NCBI GenBank assembly: GCA_965649825.1
Contig: OZ287698.1
Span: forward strand, 1,178,001 to 1,242,000
DNA from: Penicillus capitatus
Lineage: Eukaryota > Chlorophyta
Reading direction: 5' to 3'
DNA: 64,000 bases
Below the pieces are notes generated by a model that worked only from the letters and a program-made list of their open reading frames with translations, was not told the DNA's origin and made no database searches. Shown one piece after another: positions 35,749 to 47,040 of this stretch (position 1 is the stretch's first letter; every line of letters starts with the position of its first letter). Position numbers and translations under genes: made by a program.

Positions 35749-36780
35749 CTATACGATTTGCTCGTTCCTTGTTTTAAGCTCTCCGTGGACGACCATTTCA
35801 ATTCACTGCCAGCCTCTTTATCGACGATGGACTCGAAGTCCAGTTCGTAAATCAGAGATGTAACATCGAAAGACACATCTCCTGGGAAGAAATCATCCGG
35901 ATTGGCTGTCGGCACCACGAATTTTAACGTCCCTGTAGAGTTGCTACTGTCGATTGGATCAACGATCTATTCGAGGACACTCTGTCGTGCAATGTACTGC
36001 CAGTCACCGTCGACCTCGTTAACACAGGGAGCCTCCCCTCCTGGCAGATGAATCGAGATGCGGACATTTCTTAGTTCGTACTCGTTGGAAGAAGCCTCGT
36101 GATTCATGTTAGCATGTGTTTATCCTGGAAGGGGATGGTCAACAGTTGAATTTCCATGACATGCGATGGTATCTCTATATGATCGACGGAGAAATGGCAT
36201 GTTTAGAAGCCACAGACGTCGGTGCGCTCCTGGGTAGACTCCACGCATTAATCGTCATGCGAAATGTACATGAGAGGATTCCTACTTTATGGTATTGTGG
36301 ATGATGTGACCTCTGATGGCAATCTGGATTTCACTCCGACAGCCACGAATGATAATTAATGTCTTTCTCTTCGAAACAGTGAAGTCGTGTCACCCTCTCC
36401 GGACATGGACAGCAGAAGCGATGCGTATCTGCGACCTTCATGGCTTTATTAGACACGCACGCACCATTTGTACACTCAGATCCGAGGAACGGAGCTCGTC
36501 GTTGCCAGACACAGACACGACATTTTTGCATCAAAGGACAATCGACTTCACGGCTATATTCGAGGCGACAAGTTTATCGTCCACCTTTCCATCGTTGATA
36601 TTCTGTACAATAATGTCAAAGCTTTCGCTAGAGTTTATTCCGTACATCGACATATCGTCTGTTGTTGTCGACATGCTGTGCGAACGCGTCAATCGGAACC
36701 TTCTTTGTTGTTCTTCGCCGCAGCAGTAGCCTTCTTCTTTTTCTCCTTTAAGTCTGGAAAATATCTCGATTCGACACGCC
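35749..36780 (-). pseudogene. Delta-COP (archain) relic, C-terminal mu-homology domain
   Basis: Read on the minus strand, NEYELRNVRISIHLPGGEAP, CVNEVDGDWQYIARQSVLE, IVDPIDSSNSTGTLKFVV and NPDDFFPGDVSFDVTSLIYE align with the C-terminal domain of delta-COP (ARCN1), the coatomer subunit of COPI vesicles. Both strongly conserved tryptophans are stops: TAG at 35967-35969 after QSVLE, and TGA at 36139-36141 in FNC-x-PSPSR. A frame change at a T4 run (35772-35775) is needed to end at the expected position (TAG 35749-35751). Upstream of about 36350 only weak coding traces remain, e.g. SSESFDIIVQNINDGKVDDK. A decayed copy, or badly called sequence. Confidence 0.65.
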
Positions 36781-37122
36781 TAACAAGAAGAATATGCACA
36801 AACTGTTAGGTGTCTTCGATTGGTGATAGCGTGTTGGCATCGGTCTTTTGCCATGACAGGATTTGATGGGTGTATCATAACGGTTTCCGCCCCGTGGGCT
36901 GGACACGTCGCCGGCTTTGCGATGTGACGGTGGTCCGGGGGGACCAAGGGTATTTAGCTGACGTGTATGCCTGTTCTGTAGCATCCTCATTTGCTCACTT
37001 CTCGTTCCTTCGTTTTGTCGATGCGCGTTTACGTGACCGTGTCGCCCAACCGGGGCACGATTCCCGTCAGGATTCGTGAAACGCTTTTGCAGTCACGATA
37101 CTTATGTAAATTTATCTTTGCT

Positions 37123-37640
37123 CTAACTCTTTTGCGACGAACGACATCCACATGCTTGTAATCGGGCAGATTCATACGTTTCTAGAAGCAAGCATGAATC
37201 GGGGTGACGACAACAAAAGAGACATTGATCGTTCTGCTGCTGTACCTCTCGGCCTGTCTCTTGTTCTCGTTCAACAAATTGTATGAACTTCTCTGGATTT
37301 GGTCTTTGTACAAATGGCTCGGCATGCGCATCGGATTTGATCGTCTTTGTTTCCTGGCTAGCACTCTTCGCTCTAGTGTCACTCTGGCCCTGATTCTGTC
37401 GGCCATGCCGCATACATCAATCGGGACGCCCTCTTGCTGTGCCAGCTAGGTCTCCAGATTTGCGTTCTTCATTCTCTCCTCGTGGAGAGCATTCCGCAGC
37501 TCGGCCATCTCCTTCTTTAATCTTTGTATCTCCTCGGCATTTGTGCACATGTGTCAACGAAGCCTTCTAAAACAGAGAGAGGGGGGAACTTGCCTGTTGG
37601 ACGAGAGTCGACAGTGTTGACGACACTCGCACGATCCGTG
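37123..37640 (-). pseudogene. Remnant of a coiled-coil coding region
   Basis: The minus strand shows protein-like pieces: EIQRLKKEMAELRNALHEER followed by MKNANLET, then a TAG before LAQQEG, and in another frame KTIKSDAHAEPFVQRPNPEK and FIQFVEREQETGREVQQQ. A GC-AG intron of about 60 nt could sit just upstream (donor GCAAGT) and a GT/GC intron between the pieces, but the in-frame TAG is not removed by any obvious intron. No family was identified. It may be a decayed or wrongly read gene. Confidence 0.3.
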
Positions 37641-38554
37641 TTGTATACGATCGGATGTCCTATCGTAGAACAGCGCCGAATAACGCGGCGGTCAAGAACG
37701 GTAAGCGCTCTAGACAGAAGATACCGTAGCCGTCAATTGAAGCAAGAACAGGGCACTTATTTCCGTGAATTCTCGAGAGGCTATATCGAACAGCATCGAC
37801 CACCGTTCCGGGCAAAGCAGTGCTTTTTGCTGTGGATTGTGTTGGTATTGCGGCCACCGGACCCGTCGCGAGCACATGAACTTTGTTGATGCCGTCGCTG
37901 ATGCTGTCGCCGGTCGGCCGAACGAAACGATTAAACAGCGGAAGACTTCTTTACACGTCCTCGGAGCAAGGTCTGGAATGGTGTAGGATGCCCATTAAAT
38001 ACTCGCCTGGTGATAAGACGTCCGAGGCAGTGAGTCACCCCGAATGCAGAGCCATAGAAAAGGGCCCTTTTCACAGAACAGAGCCCTCGTGACATGACAG
38101 CAAACGCCCTTTCCCACAGATGCACCCTCTCTGCACAAGGCAGTCACATCGCCATGGAAATCTTGGCGACAGATGCTTCCTTGAAACGATCGCTGCGACC
38201 TTCTAGGGCTCTTGCCTCTGCAGGCCATCATCGTGACAGAAACATACACTTACTAATTGATCTGGAGCCGCAACGATTCTGTGAACGTTATGTTACTGGC
38301 CCAGCGCGCGACCTCTGGCAAACGATCCGTGGACAGCATCGTGAGTGACGAAGAGCGTTTCCAAAACGAAGAGAACTAAAATCAAATGCACTCAATTGAA
38401 ATAAAATGTAAAATCCAGACAGACGTGGAAATGTACATCTAGCCATGTAGATCACATGTGTTCACTCGAGCAATTCAAAGCTCTCACTCTGTTTAATATG
38501 ATCGATTTAGCAACACATAATTCACACTTTGGCTGTTAACGTGTAACAACACAC
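37641..38554. other. Degenerate region downstream of the adenosine kinase remnant
   Basis: This is where the C-terminal half of adenosine kinase would be expected on the minus strand. I could not find its conserved YIAGFF or NGAGD motifs. A minus-strand frame at 37660-37875 (VHVLATGPVAAIPTQSTA, then ALPGTVVDAVRYS) has faint similarity to the segment before NGAGD but is not assignable. 38340-38555 is AT-rich. Confidence 0.35.
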
Positions 38555-39119
<565 letters not shown>

Positions 39120-39524
39120 TTGGTTATTTTCATGCTGCACTCACTGATCATCTCGGCTTCGATGAATCCATTAAAACAATATCTTCAGCGCTCTAATGGA
39201 GCGGATGGTCGAATGCGACCGCCGTAAGATTAACGCATCCCATCACGCTCCATCCCGCCGATAATTTTATCGCGCTATTTTTTCCACTCTGCTTTTTCTA
39301 GGACGTACGACGGCCGATGTCCGCCTAAGAAAGACACTCAGTTCTTTGAGGACATCTCACACCATGTTTTACGGTTCGGTTGCCTCCGCGTGCCATGACG
39401 TCGGCGTTTCTCTTTCGCTTGCCATGCTACGGTGTTTTAACGTCACATCACCGCATCTCTACTTCAGCACCGCGTCATCTTATCCCTGCGTGTACGCACA
39501 AACACGATTGGGATTCTTTCAACA

Positions 39525-41443
39525 ATGGAGCAGGGAACATGGGCAAAGTTCAAGCGCAAGGCCTTCAAGGCTCGTCCCCTCGAGAGTATGCTCGCTGCCT
39601 ATCATCAGCGCAGCGAGCTGAAACGCGTTCTCGGTGTTCTGGATTTGACCTTGATGGGCGTCGGCTGTATCGTCGGTGCGGGTGTATTTGTTCTGACTGG
39701 CGAAGTCGCCCATGAACACTCTGGACCTGCAATCATTGTATCCTATGCATTGGCCGCTGCCGCGGCCCTCTTCTCTGCTCTCTGTTATGCAGAGTTCGCA
39801 GCGGATGTACCCATCTCCGGGTCGGCATACAACTACATTGACCTCGTCTTTGGCGAATTCGTTTCCTGGTACGCCCTTCCCGTCCACCGATGCACAGATA
39901 CGATGCCGCTTCCGTCTTTAGGATGGCAGCGAGTAGTCTGCTCATGGAATACCTGTTATCCGTCAGTACAGTAGCTAAAGGCTTTTCGGGTTATCTCTGC
40001 ACGCTTCTTGGCATGGACAGCCAGGATTTGGTGATCACCTTCGATGGCGTAGATGAAGTGGTGATCGACGTCTTGGGTGCCCTGGCAGTGATCCTGTTAT
40101 CGATCCTATTAGCCTATGGCGTGCGCGAATCTTTCACATTCAACTGTTTCTCGACGGCGCTGACTATTCTCACCGTTGTCTTCACAATCTGCGCTGCCGC
40201 ACCCAACATCGACTTCGACAAATACACGCCCTTCTTTCCCCCGGAGCTCGGAAGCGTCAATGCGATTCGGGGAGCCTCCATCGTGTTCTTTTCGTACATT
40301 GGATTCGATGCGCTTGCCACTGTGGCTGAGGAGGCAAAGAATCCGTCGAGAGATCTGCCGCTGAGCATCGTCCTGTCTCTGGGAATCTGCACCGTACTCT
40401 ACATGCTCATGTCGTCTGCCATTGTTGGCATGGTTTGGTGAGAAGCATGCAATGTGGACGCAGAGATCTGTAACGGAAGCTGACGTGTAGGTACGATCAG
40501 ATTGATGTCAGAGCGGCGTACTCTACCGCTTTCACGGACATTGGATGGGATTGGGCAAGCCGCATCGTCTCCTTCGGGGCACTGTGTGGAATTGTTACCT
40601 CCATGTTCGGAACGAGTTGTGCCCTTTATCGTCTTCTGATGGTATTCGGAAGAGAAGGATTTCTGCCAAAGTTTTTGGTGAGGCCCATGTCAGATTCTTC
40701 GTCAGCTCGGTGTGACATGTGTATATCCAGGCAAGTGTGAATGAGAAGACATCGACCCCTGTAAATGCCACGATCCTCGGAGGATCTATCTGTTCAATAC
40801 TCACTCTGTTTCTCGACATTAGCACTTTATCCTCATTGGTGTCAATGGGAACGCTGTTCGCGTTCTGTTTGGTCTGTTTAGCATCCATCTGGAGAAGGTC
40901 ACACGTCTCTTTGAAGAAATAGCTGTCCGACTTGTGTGTCTCTAAGGTATTGTGAGACTCAAGAGGCTTCGATGAATCACACGGGGCCACGCAACAATCC
41001 AAGATGGATCACTGTACGAATATTGGTAATGATGATCGCGAGTGCGCTTGAAGGATTGGCGATCGACCGCGAATGGCCTCTGTGGTCATGGATTGTTTCA
41101 ATGGGTAAGCACCGCGTTTTCAGATTCAGCTCTTTTGCTCATCCGCCATGCAGTATGTTTTTTCGCAGCTAATCTTTCATTCGTCGGCCTCCCAGTCGCG
41201 TACAAGTCGACGAAGTTTGCACTTCCTTTCCAACCATTGGTCTCCGGATTCGGAGTCCTCTTTACTATTCATCTGATTGTGACCCTTGGGACGACAGCCT
41301 ACATCCGGTTCTTAGTGTGGCAAGCACTTGCTGTTGCCGTGTACTTTATCTATGGTGTACATCATACAAAAGAAGATGCCGAGCGTACACAACCGCTGCT
41401 GCTGGAGACAGATCCAGCAACGGCATCTGAATGCCGATCGTGA
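39525..41443 (+). CDS. Cationic amino-acid transporter, APC superfamily (CAT type)
   Basis: ATG 39525, about seven exons joined by GT-AG introns of about 50 nt, TGA at 41441-41443, about 530 residues. MEQGTWAKFKRKAFKARPLE, then LKRVLGVLDLTLMGVGCIVG and AGVFVLTGEVAHEHSGPAII match the CAT N-terminus. FVSW-MAASSLLMEYLLSVST, ASIVFFSYIGFDALATVAEE and AKNPSRDLPLSIVLSL are the transporter core, with about 12-14 hydrophobic segments overall. APC transporters of this type exchange or import basic amino acids at the plasma membrane or vacuole. Every exon joins cleanly, in contrast to the damaged genes just upstream. Confidence 0.85.
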
Positions 41444-41496
41444 GTTTTTTCCTTCGGGTCAAGGTATACTAACTATAACGAGACAAAGAGATGCTG

Positions 41497-42351
41497 TTAA
41501 CCGAGGCGGATCAGTTGCATTTGGACTTTTGTTGACAATTTACATAAACATGTGTCCCTGGACAACGCGATGCGTAAGACATTCTCATGCGATGTGGCGG
41601 AGAGGCTTCGCGCCATCTCGCCCAGATCCACCGAAATGTCGTCGATGTTTTCCACCTTAACTGAACAACGAGACCGCCCCGTATGACTGTCTGTCAGAAG
41701 AGCGAGGAATAGAGTCCGGTGGGCGGGAATGGGTGGTGGCACTGTTCGTCGCTGATTCTTCAGCCGTTGCTGGACAGATGAAGGTCGGTTTGGGATGCAC
41801 TCTGCCGACCACCTCAGATACTCCCGCGCAAAACAGAGCCCGGGAACTGCCTTGCTTGATTCAGAACAGGCTAGCACAGGAGAAATACCCTTCACTTCGC
41901 CCAAAAATCATTTGGCGACTTTTCCTAGCTCTCATGAGCATGTCCGCGACGTGCTTGACATTGTTTCTGTCTTAGCCAGCTTAGGGCTCACGCTTCGACT
42001 CTCATTTCTTTCGGTTTGTCCCGTTCATTCTTCCAGAGGAAAGGTCACCCCGAAGATCCGAGCCCTTACAGATATCGGACGGCTTCCTTCATTTCGACGA
42101 TTCCGATGTCGAACACAAGAGTGACATTTCTGCGATAGAAACGCGGATCTCTGTGCCAGGAAGAGTGCCCAGAGATGAACTGGGATGCATGACTGCCTAC
42201 CCGCTTCGCTGCATCTCGCATCTGACGAGATCGTAGATTTGCACGTTTCGTCGATGCGCTCTCCGAGCGCATCCATGTCGCTGAGCACTACTCGGCGCAA
42301 ATCGCCGTACTCTGCAACCGTCATCCATTCGAGTATCTCTCCGTCCGTCAT
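41497..42351 (-). CDS. Hypothetical protein, exon pieces
   Basis: Minus-strand pieces look coding: MTDGEILEWMTVAEYGDLRR (from ATG 42351), DPRFYRRNVTLVFDIGIVEM followed by a GTAAGG donor, and VKVENIDDISVDLGEMARSL near 41640. A 50-nt GT-AG intron near 42142-42192 fits between the first two, but the exact frame connection was not resolved. No domain was recognised. Divergent from the plus-strand gene that begins about 60 bases away. Confidence 0.3.
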
Positions 42352-42410
42352 CTTTCCACGTTCACCTTCCTTGCTCGAATAACTTCTCGTTCGCTTTCGA
42401 TTCGAGACAA

Positions 42411-43489
42411 GTGAACATTGCAGCTTCGGTGATTCGGTGGTCAAGAGGCCGGTTCCCTAAGCCACGTAGAATGATGCATCGTTCGGCGGCGTCCTGCGGC
42501 CCGAAGAGGCCAAACACTCTGAAACCCACAGCGGCGCCGAGGGCAGAGTTTCGACACGACGTGAAGGGCTCTTTCGGCTGCGGAAGCCAAGAATCACTCC
42601 GTCGCCTCGGATGGAATCAGGAACGCATGAAGAACAGAAAGCACCGTACAGCGTATTCGGAAGGCCCACCGCCTAACTACATGAAAGGTGCAGCAGCCTG
42701 CCTCTGAAGCAGCAAACATGTGCGAGATCTCTTCTGTGCACAGAGACCGCCAGTTCTCTCGCTAAGAAAACAGAAAAGTTTGCAAGTGATGGAGGGTACC
42801 CAAAGAAACCTTCGCGTCAAGATCTCGAGCGTCGTCCTCGTACCAACTGTCGCAATGGATCTTGTGACAAAGCGCTCAGACGAAGGGCTCCGTCGGCACT
42901 CTCAGATACATATTCAATCGGCGACAGTGCATTAGGGGATGCATCAGGAACCAAGCACCGCCGCAGACTTCGTGTACTCGAAGAGAAACCCAAGCAGCCA
43001 AAGTTGCCGATGAAAGAGGTGGCTACGATGAGCGAGCCGCTGGAAGAGACGCCAGATATGGCTGCCATCGTGTTAACAGTTTTGCTTCGAATGAATCGGC
43101 CGAGGTCCACTGTGCGTGACTTATTCGACATTGTCGTAGATCTGAATCGAAAACGTCAGAAAAAGAGGAACGATGCAAGATGGACGTCACATCTAAGTCA
43201 TCTCAGACGGCGCATCACATATTCTGTTCCGCATATGAAACACTTGATGGAGCACTACAGCCGTCTGAGTTTTGCGTCCTTGGTGCATTATGTCCAGCAA
43301 CGTGCGTTTCTCGTCGCTTTTCCTTTGATTCTACTCCATCTGGCCTCCCAGTTTCCATCGATCCTGGCAACAATCCTAACAGTCACGAGGGGCCGTTGGG
43401 GACACGCATTTCTGACGGACGACATGTACTTCTTGAATTCGTTATTCAGATGTCTTTTCTTTTTTCGCCCTTCGTTTCCAGGATTCTAG
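42411..43489 (+). CDS. Hypothetical basic protein
   Basis: Exon 1 (to about 42686) and exon 2 (from about 42739) join over a 52-nt GT-AG intron to read PPPNYMK-ETASSLAKKTEKFA and then CRNGSCDKALRRRAPSALSD. The frame stays open through SEPLEETPDMAAIVLTVLLR and RSTVRDLFDIVVDLNRKRQK. After about 43175 the composition becomes hydrophobic and irregular, so a further intron is likely. Rich in R, K, S and P; no domain recognised. The start may lie further upstream. Confidence 0.35.
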
Positions 43490-44276
43490 CTGTTGATGGA
43501 TTCTCCCCATCAGCTGATCCGGAATTCCTAAAGTCCAGTCGAAATACGTTGAAACCCGATATTCCATTCTATTCGTCCCTCAGGTTATGTAGACTAGGAG
43601 CCCCTCCCATAAAGATGCCGCGTCGTTTTAGGTTTTGGGTTTGTAATAACTGCTCTTCCCATGTTTCCAATTATGGTTTAACATGTTCAAACATATTTTA
43701 TCGATCGTATAAGCAGTCGCAGAAACCACACTGTTAGAATGCGAGTCGATCAGGCCTCGTTGCCAGGAATATCACTGTCGGCTTATCGTGACACGTCATG
43801 ATAGCGGTAACTGTTCTTAGCTCGAGTGGTCCAGTATCTTGCTCGCCACATTAGCAATCATAGTCATCCGTCATCTCAAGCATAGCGCCTGTTCTTCGGC
43901 GGCACGAGCAGCGTGTTGTAACTTACATGGTCCTTTTGTTTGTTATCAGCGTTACAAAGGAGTGGCAAATGATTCTCTTTGTATTATTGCATGTACCACC
44001 ATCGACATGCCGATTTGATATCAAGTCTAGAAGATTCGGCCGTATCACAATTTGATAGGTACACGCAAGAGTGCTGTCTGAAATATCAGGTACCGAGGAA
44101 CGGTGACACTTTGCGAACCCTGTTGTATTCCTCAATCTGTTCTGTTTCACATTGTGTAAGACAATAGCCTTGCCAGGTCATACGATTTCGCGTATCCAGA
44201 ATAGCCTCGAATCGATATTCCGTTTAGTGTGCGATTTGATGTCATGCTGCCATCGCGGAGGATGTGAAGATGCTAC
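43490..44276. other. Intergenic region
   Basis: About 790 bases, AT-rich around 43600-44050. No protein-like frame, RNA gene or repeat was seen. Confidence 0.45.
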
Positions 44277-44674
44277 TCACGCACTCTCAGTGTCCGAATC
44301 GATGACGTCTTCGCCCGCTCTCGCTTTCTTGACTTCATTTAATGGAAAATGTGACAAAGGGCGAGAGGGGGATGCCAGGGATATGTGTGGGCAAGACAGT
44401 GAACTCACATGTGTGACAAGAGGACACTGTCCGTACAGAAGAAGAACGACGACGGTACGCGGATCGTTTGTTCGGCCAAGACACCGGCCCCGGATGTTTG
44501 GGACAGGCCGGCCGAAAGGACATCCAGACGGTATCCACTCGAGAGGCACTGCGTTCTGGTACTAGCTACAGCAATTGCACCTCTCTGCAGCGACAGGCGA
44601 TTCGGCCGAGAGCGCGGCAAAGGTGTTTCCGTCGACCGACCGGTGCGGAAGACAGATGCACGGAGGCTCGACAT
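44277..44674 (-). CDS. Small hypothetical protein with possible targeting peptide
   Basis: ATG 44674 opens MSSLRASVFRTGRSTETPLP, rich in R/S/T and lacking acids, like a mitochondrial or plastid presequence. It continues SSGYRLDVLSAGLSQTSGAG. A 47-nt GT-AG intron joins this to a last exon ending FPLNEVKKARAGEDVIDSDT-ESA and TGA at 44277-44279. Residues near the end fit a casein-kinase-2 site. About 115 residues; no family recognised. It lies 195 bases downstream of the DDX23 stop on the same strand. Confidence 0.35.
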
Positions 44675-44869
44675 TCAACCCCCAATGGCCGTCTCCCATT
44701 CTCGTGTGATCTCCCCGCAACCGATCTCTGATCGGCACCGGAGCACGCCGAGGTGTGCAATCGTCAGAACGCATTCGACGTCTCTACGGGGGGTCCGTGC
44801 AGACGACACACGCGTGTTGTGACAGTTTGAGCGATGTACAACGAACGGACTGTCATTCAACATACGTCG

Positions 44870-47005
44870 TCACGATGCAAACAAGATCTCCGTTCTCTTC
44901 GGACGCTGTTCGATCGTTCCAGGTTTAACAGCCGCCTTCGGATGCCTTGACAACTCTGCCGGGACGGTCGCCTTGCCGTCTTCCAGAACCTTCTTCAGAT
45001 CATACAGCACAGGGTGCTCTGGCTCAGCCAGCGTCAAGAATGTCAGGGCCACTCCTTTTCTTCCAGCGCGACCCGTTCTGCCGATACGATGCGTGTACAT
45101 TTCAATGTTGAACGGCATGTCGTAGTTGATCACCAGAGCCACATCCGCCACATCGATACCTCTGCCAGCGACGTCCGTCGCGATGAGGATGTTATAGGTG
45201 TCGTCGCGGAATCCCTTGATGCTTGCTTCGCGCTGCTCCTGCGTCTTGCCTCCGTGCAGGACAGTGCAGCTGAATCCCATGCCTTCCAGCCGGCGATAGA
45301 CGACATCGCACTTGCTCTTGGTGTTGACAAACACGATGGCGCGTTTCTCGTTGAGGGCCTCCATCTCCTGCTCCAGTCGCAGTTCCTTCTCGTTCTCTTT
45401 CATGATGATGACGCGTTGCGAGACGTTGTCCGTTGCTCGGCCGGCCGTGCCGACTGTCACGATGACCGGTCTCCTCAGGTACTTCTTTGCCAGACGCTCC
45501 ACGGCCGTCGGCATTGTCGCGCTGAACATGTGCGTCGTGCGGTAGACGCGCGCCGTGTCCTCCACTTCCTCGTTCTCCGGCTTCAGATTGCTGCTGGGCA
45601 TCGCATCGAGCACGCCGACCACTTGCGGCTCGAAACCCATGTCGATCATCCGATCCGCCTCGTCCAACACAACGTAGTTGCACTGGTTCAGAACAGCGTA
45701 GCGCCGTTCGAGGCAGTCGATCAGACGACCGGGTGTGGCAATCACGATCTCGCATCCCCTTCTGAGCTTGAACCCCTGGTCTTCGATGGACTGCCCACCA
45801 ACGACAGAGCAGATGCGGTAGTCGGTGTAGTGTCCCAGTCTGCCCGTCTCTTCCTCGATCTGCTGCGCCAGTTCGCGGGTGGGCGCCAGGATGACGGCGT
45901 AGGGACCGTCCGATTCGTTTGCCTCCGTCATCGGCGGTTGGTTCATGACGTAGACCATCAACGGCAAAACGAACGCGGCCGTCTTTCCAGAGCCCGTTTC
46001 GGCGATGCCTATCAGATCTCGTCCCTTCACGCCCACAGGAATGGCTGCCATCTGAATCGGAGATGGCTTCTTGAATCCCATCCTCCGAATCGCCTTCTCC
46101 AGCGGAACAGGCAAATCTGCCTCCTCCCAGTTTCGTATCGGCATGGCAGGGGTGCTGCCGCTGCCTTTGTAGGAGATGCTGAAATCTTCTTTGAAGATCC
46201 TCCAGTCGCGATCCGTCATCGCCTCGAGCGGCTTCTCGGACCAGTGCCGCTCGCTCCTCATATCTCTGATGTGATACAGATCGGCCTCCTTCTCGCGCTC
46301 TTTGTTCAGCTTACGGGAACCATGCGTCTCCTTCAGTCCCGCTGCGTGGCGCGAAGACTTCAGCAGTCCGATCTCCCGGACGGTTGCTTCCTTCTTCTGC
46401 TCTCTCCGATCCATGCCTGCCCTCATCCCCCTGCCAAAGAGCGGAGCCGCTTCGTGGGGATTGTTGTACAGCGGGTTCAGATCTCGCGAGGTGTCATCGC
46501 CGACGTCCCAATCGAAGTTGAAACGAAACTTCTCGCTCGGCTTCAGCACCCGCTTCTTCACTTTCTCCTGTCCCAGGTACTGCTGCTTGATCAGAACGAG
46601 CTCCTTCTCCCGTTCGCGCTCTCGATCGTCGGTCTGGGAATGATGATGCGCGCGGCGTTCGTTTGAATGGACGGCGGCGGTGTCGTCGACAGTCGAACGC
46701 GTTTCTTCCTCGACGGGCACGCGACGACGCGTCGCTGTCACCTCGTGTTGCTTCAGGGCAGCTTCCTCTCTCTGCTTCTTCGTCATAAACACCGGTCGCT
46801 TTGCCGCATCCTGCGCTGCTTTGGTCTTCTTCAGCACCTCCTCGAGGGACAGCGGCTCTTTTCGCTTCTTCTCGGGAGGAGGGGGCAGCGCCTCGCCCGA
46901 TTCGACAGACGACGCCCGGTCCTGCTCGCGAAGGTCCCGTCGTCCCTGACGCTCGGCACTGCGCGAACGGCGACGCTTATATTCGATGCCATTGGAGCGA
47001 TACAT
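44870..47005 (-). CDS. DDX23: DDX23/Prp28 DEAD-box RNA helicase of the U5 snRNP
   Basis: A single exon of 711 residues from ATG 47005. The N-terminus is basic ([20 protein letters not shown]) with [20 protein letters not shown], as in DDX23. [20 protein letters not shown] precedes the helicase core. Motifs in order: Q motif KKPSPIQ, Walker [57 protein letters not shown] and [13 protein letters not shown]. It ends with [16 protein letters not shown], the conserved Prp28/DDX23 tail. The enzyme swaps U1 for U6 at the 5' splice site. Intronless in an intron-rich window. A 550-codon antisense frame across it is a shadow. Confidence 0.92.
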   Translation of the reverse strand: MYRSNGIEYKRRRSRSAERQGRRDLREQDRASSVESGEALPPPPEKKRKEPLSLEEVLKKTKAAQDAAKRPVFMTKKQREEAALKQHEVTATRRRVPVEEETRSTVDDTAAVHSNERRAHHHSQTDDREREREKELVLIKQQYLGQEKVKKRVLKPSEKFRFNFDWDVGDDTSRDLNPLYNNPHEAAPLFGRGMRAGMDRREQKKEATVREIGLLKSSRHAAGLKETHGSRKLNKEREKEADLYHIRDMRSERHWSEKPLEAMTDRDWRIFKEDFSISYKGSGSTPAMPIRNWEEADLPVPLEKAIRRMGFKKPSPIQMAAIPVGVKGRDLIGIAETGSGKTAAFVLPLMVYVMNQPPMTEANESDGPYAVILAPTRELAQQIEEETGRLGHYTDYRICSVVGGQSIEDQGFKLRRGCEIVIATPGRLIDCLERRYAVLNQCNYVVLDEADRMIDMGFEPQVVGVLDAMPSSNLKPENEEVEDTARVYRTTHMFSATMPTAVERLAKKYLRRPVIVTVGTAGRATDNVSQRVIIMKENEKELRLEQEMEALNEKRAIVFVNTKSKCDVVYRRLEGMGFSCTVLHGGKTQEQREASIKGFRDDTYNILIATDVAGRGIDVADVALVINYDMPFNIEMYTHRIGRTGRAGRKGVALTFLTLAEPEHPVLYDLKKVLEDGKATVPAELSRHPKAAVKPGTIEQRPKRTEILFAS

Positions 47006-47040
47006 CTTCGCGCAATTCCCGAACCGCTGTGGCCATTATC
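47006..47040. promoter_or_regulatory. Very short bidirectional promoter, DDX23/FAM91A1
   Basis: Only 35 bases lie between the two divergent start codons. Both ATGs fit strong homology, so the shared promoter and both 5' UTRs must be extremely compact or overlap coding sequence. No TATA box is visible. Confidence 0.45.

Noticed and set aside
45014-46666. A 550-codon open frame on the plus strand across DDX23
   Set aside because: It lies entirely antisense to the clearly conserved DDX23 coding frame, has no family-like motifs and is rich in His/Arg/Leu as expected of an antisense shadow.
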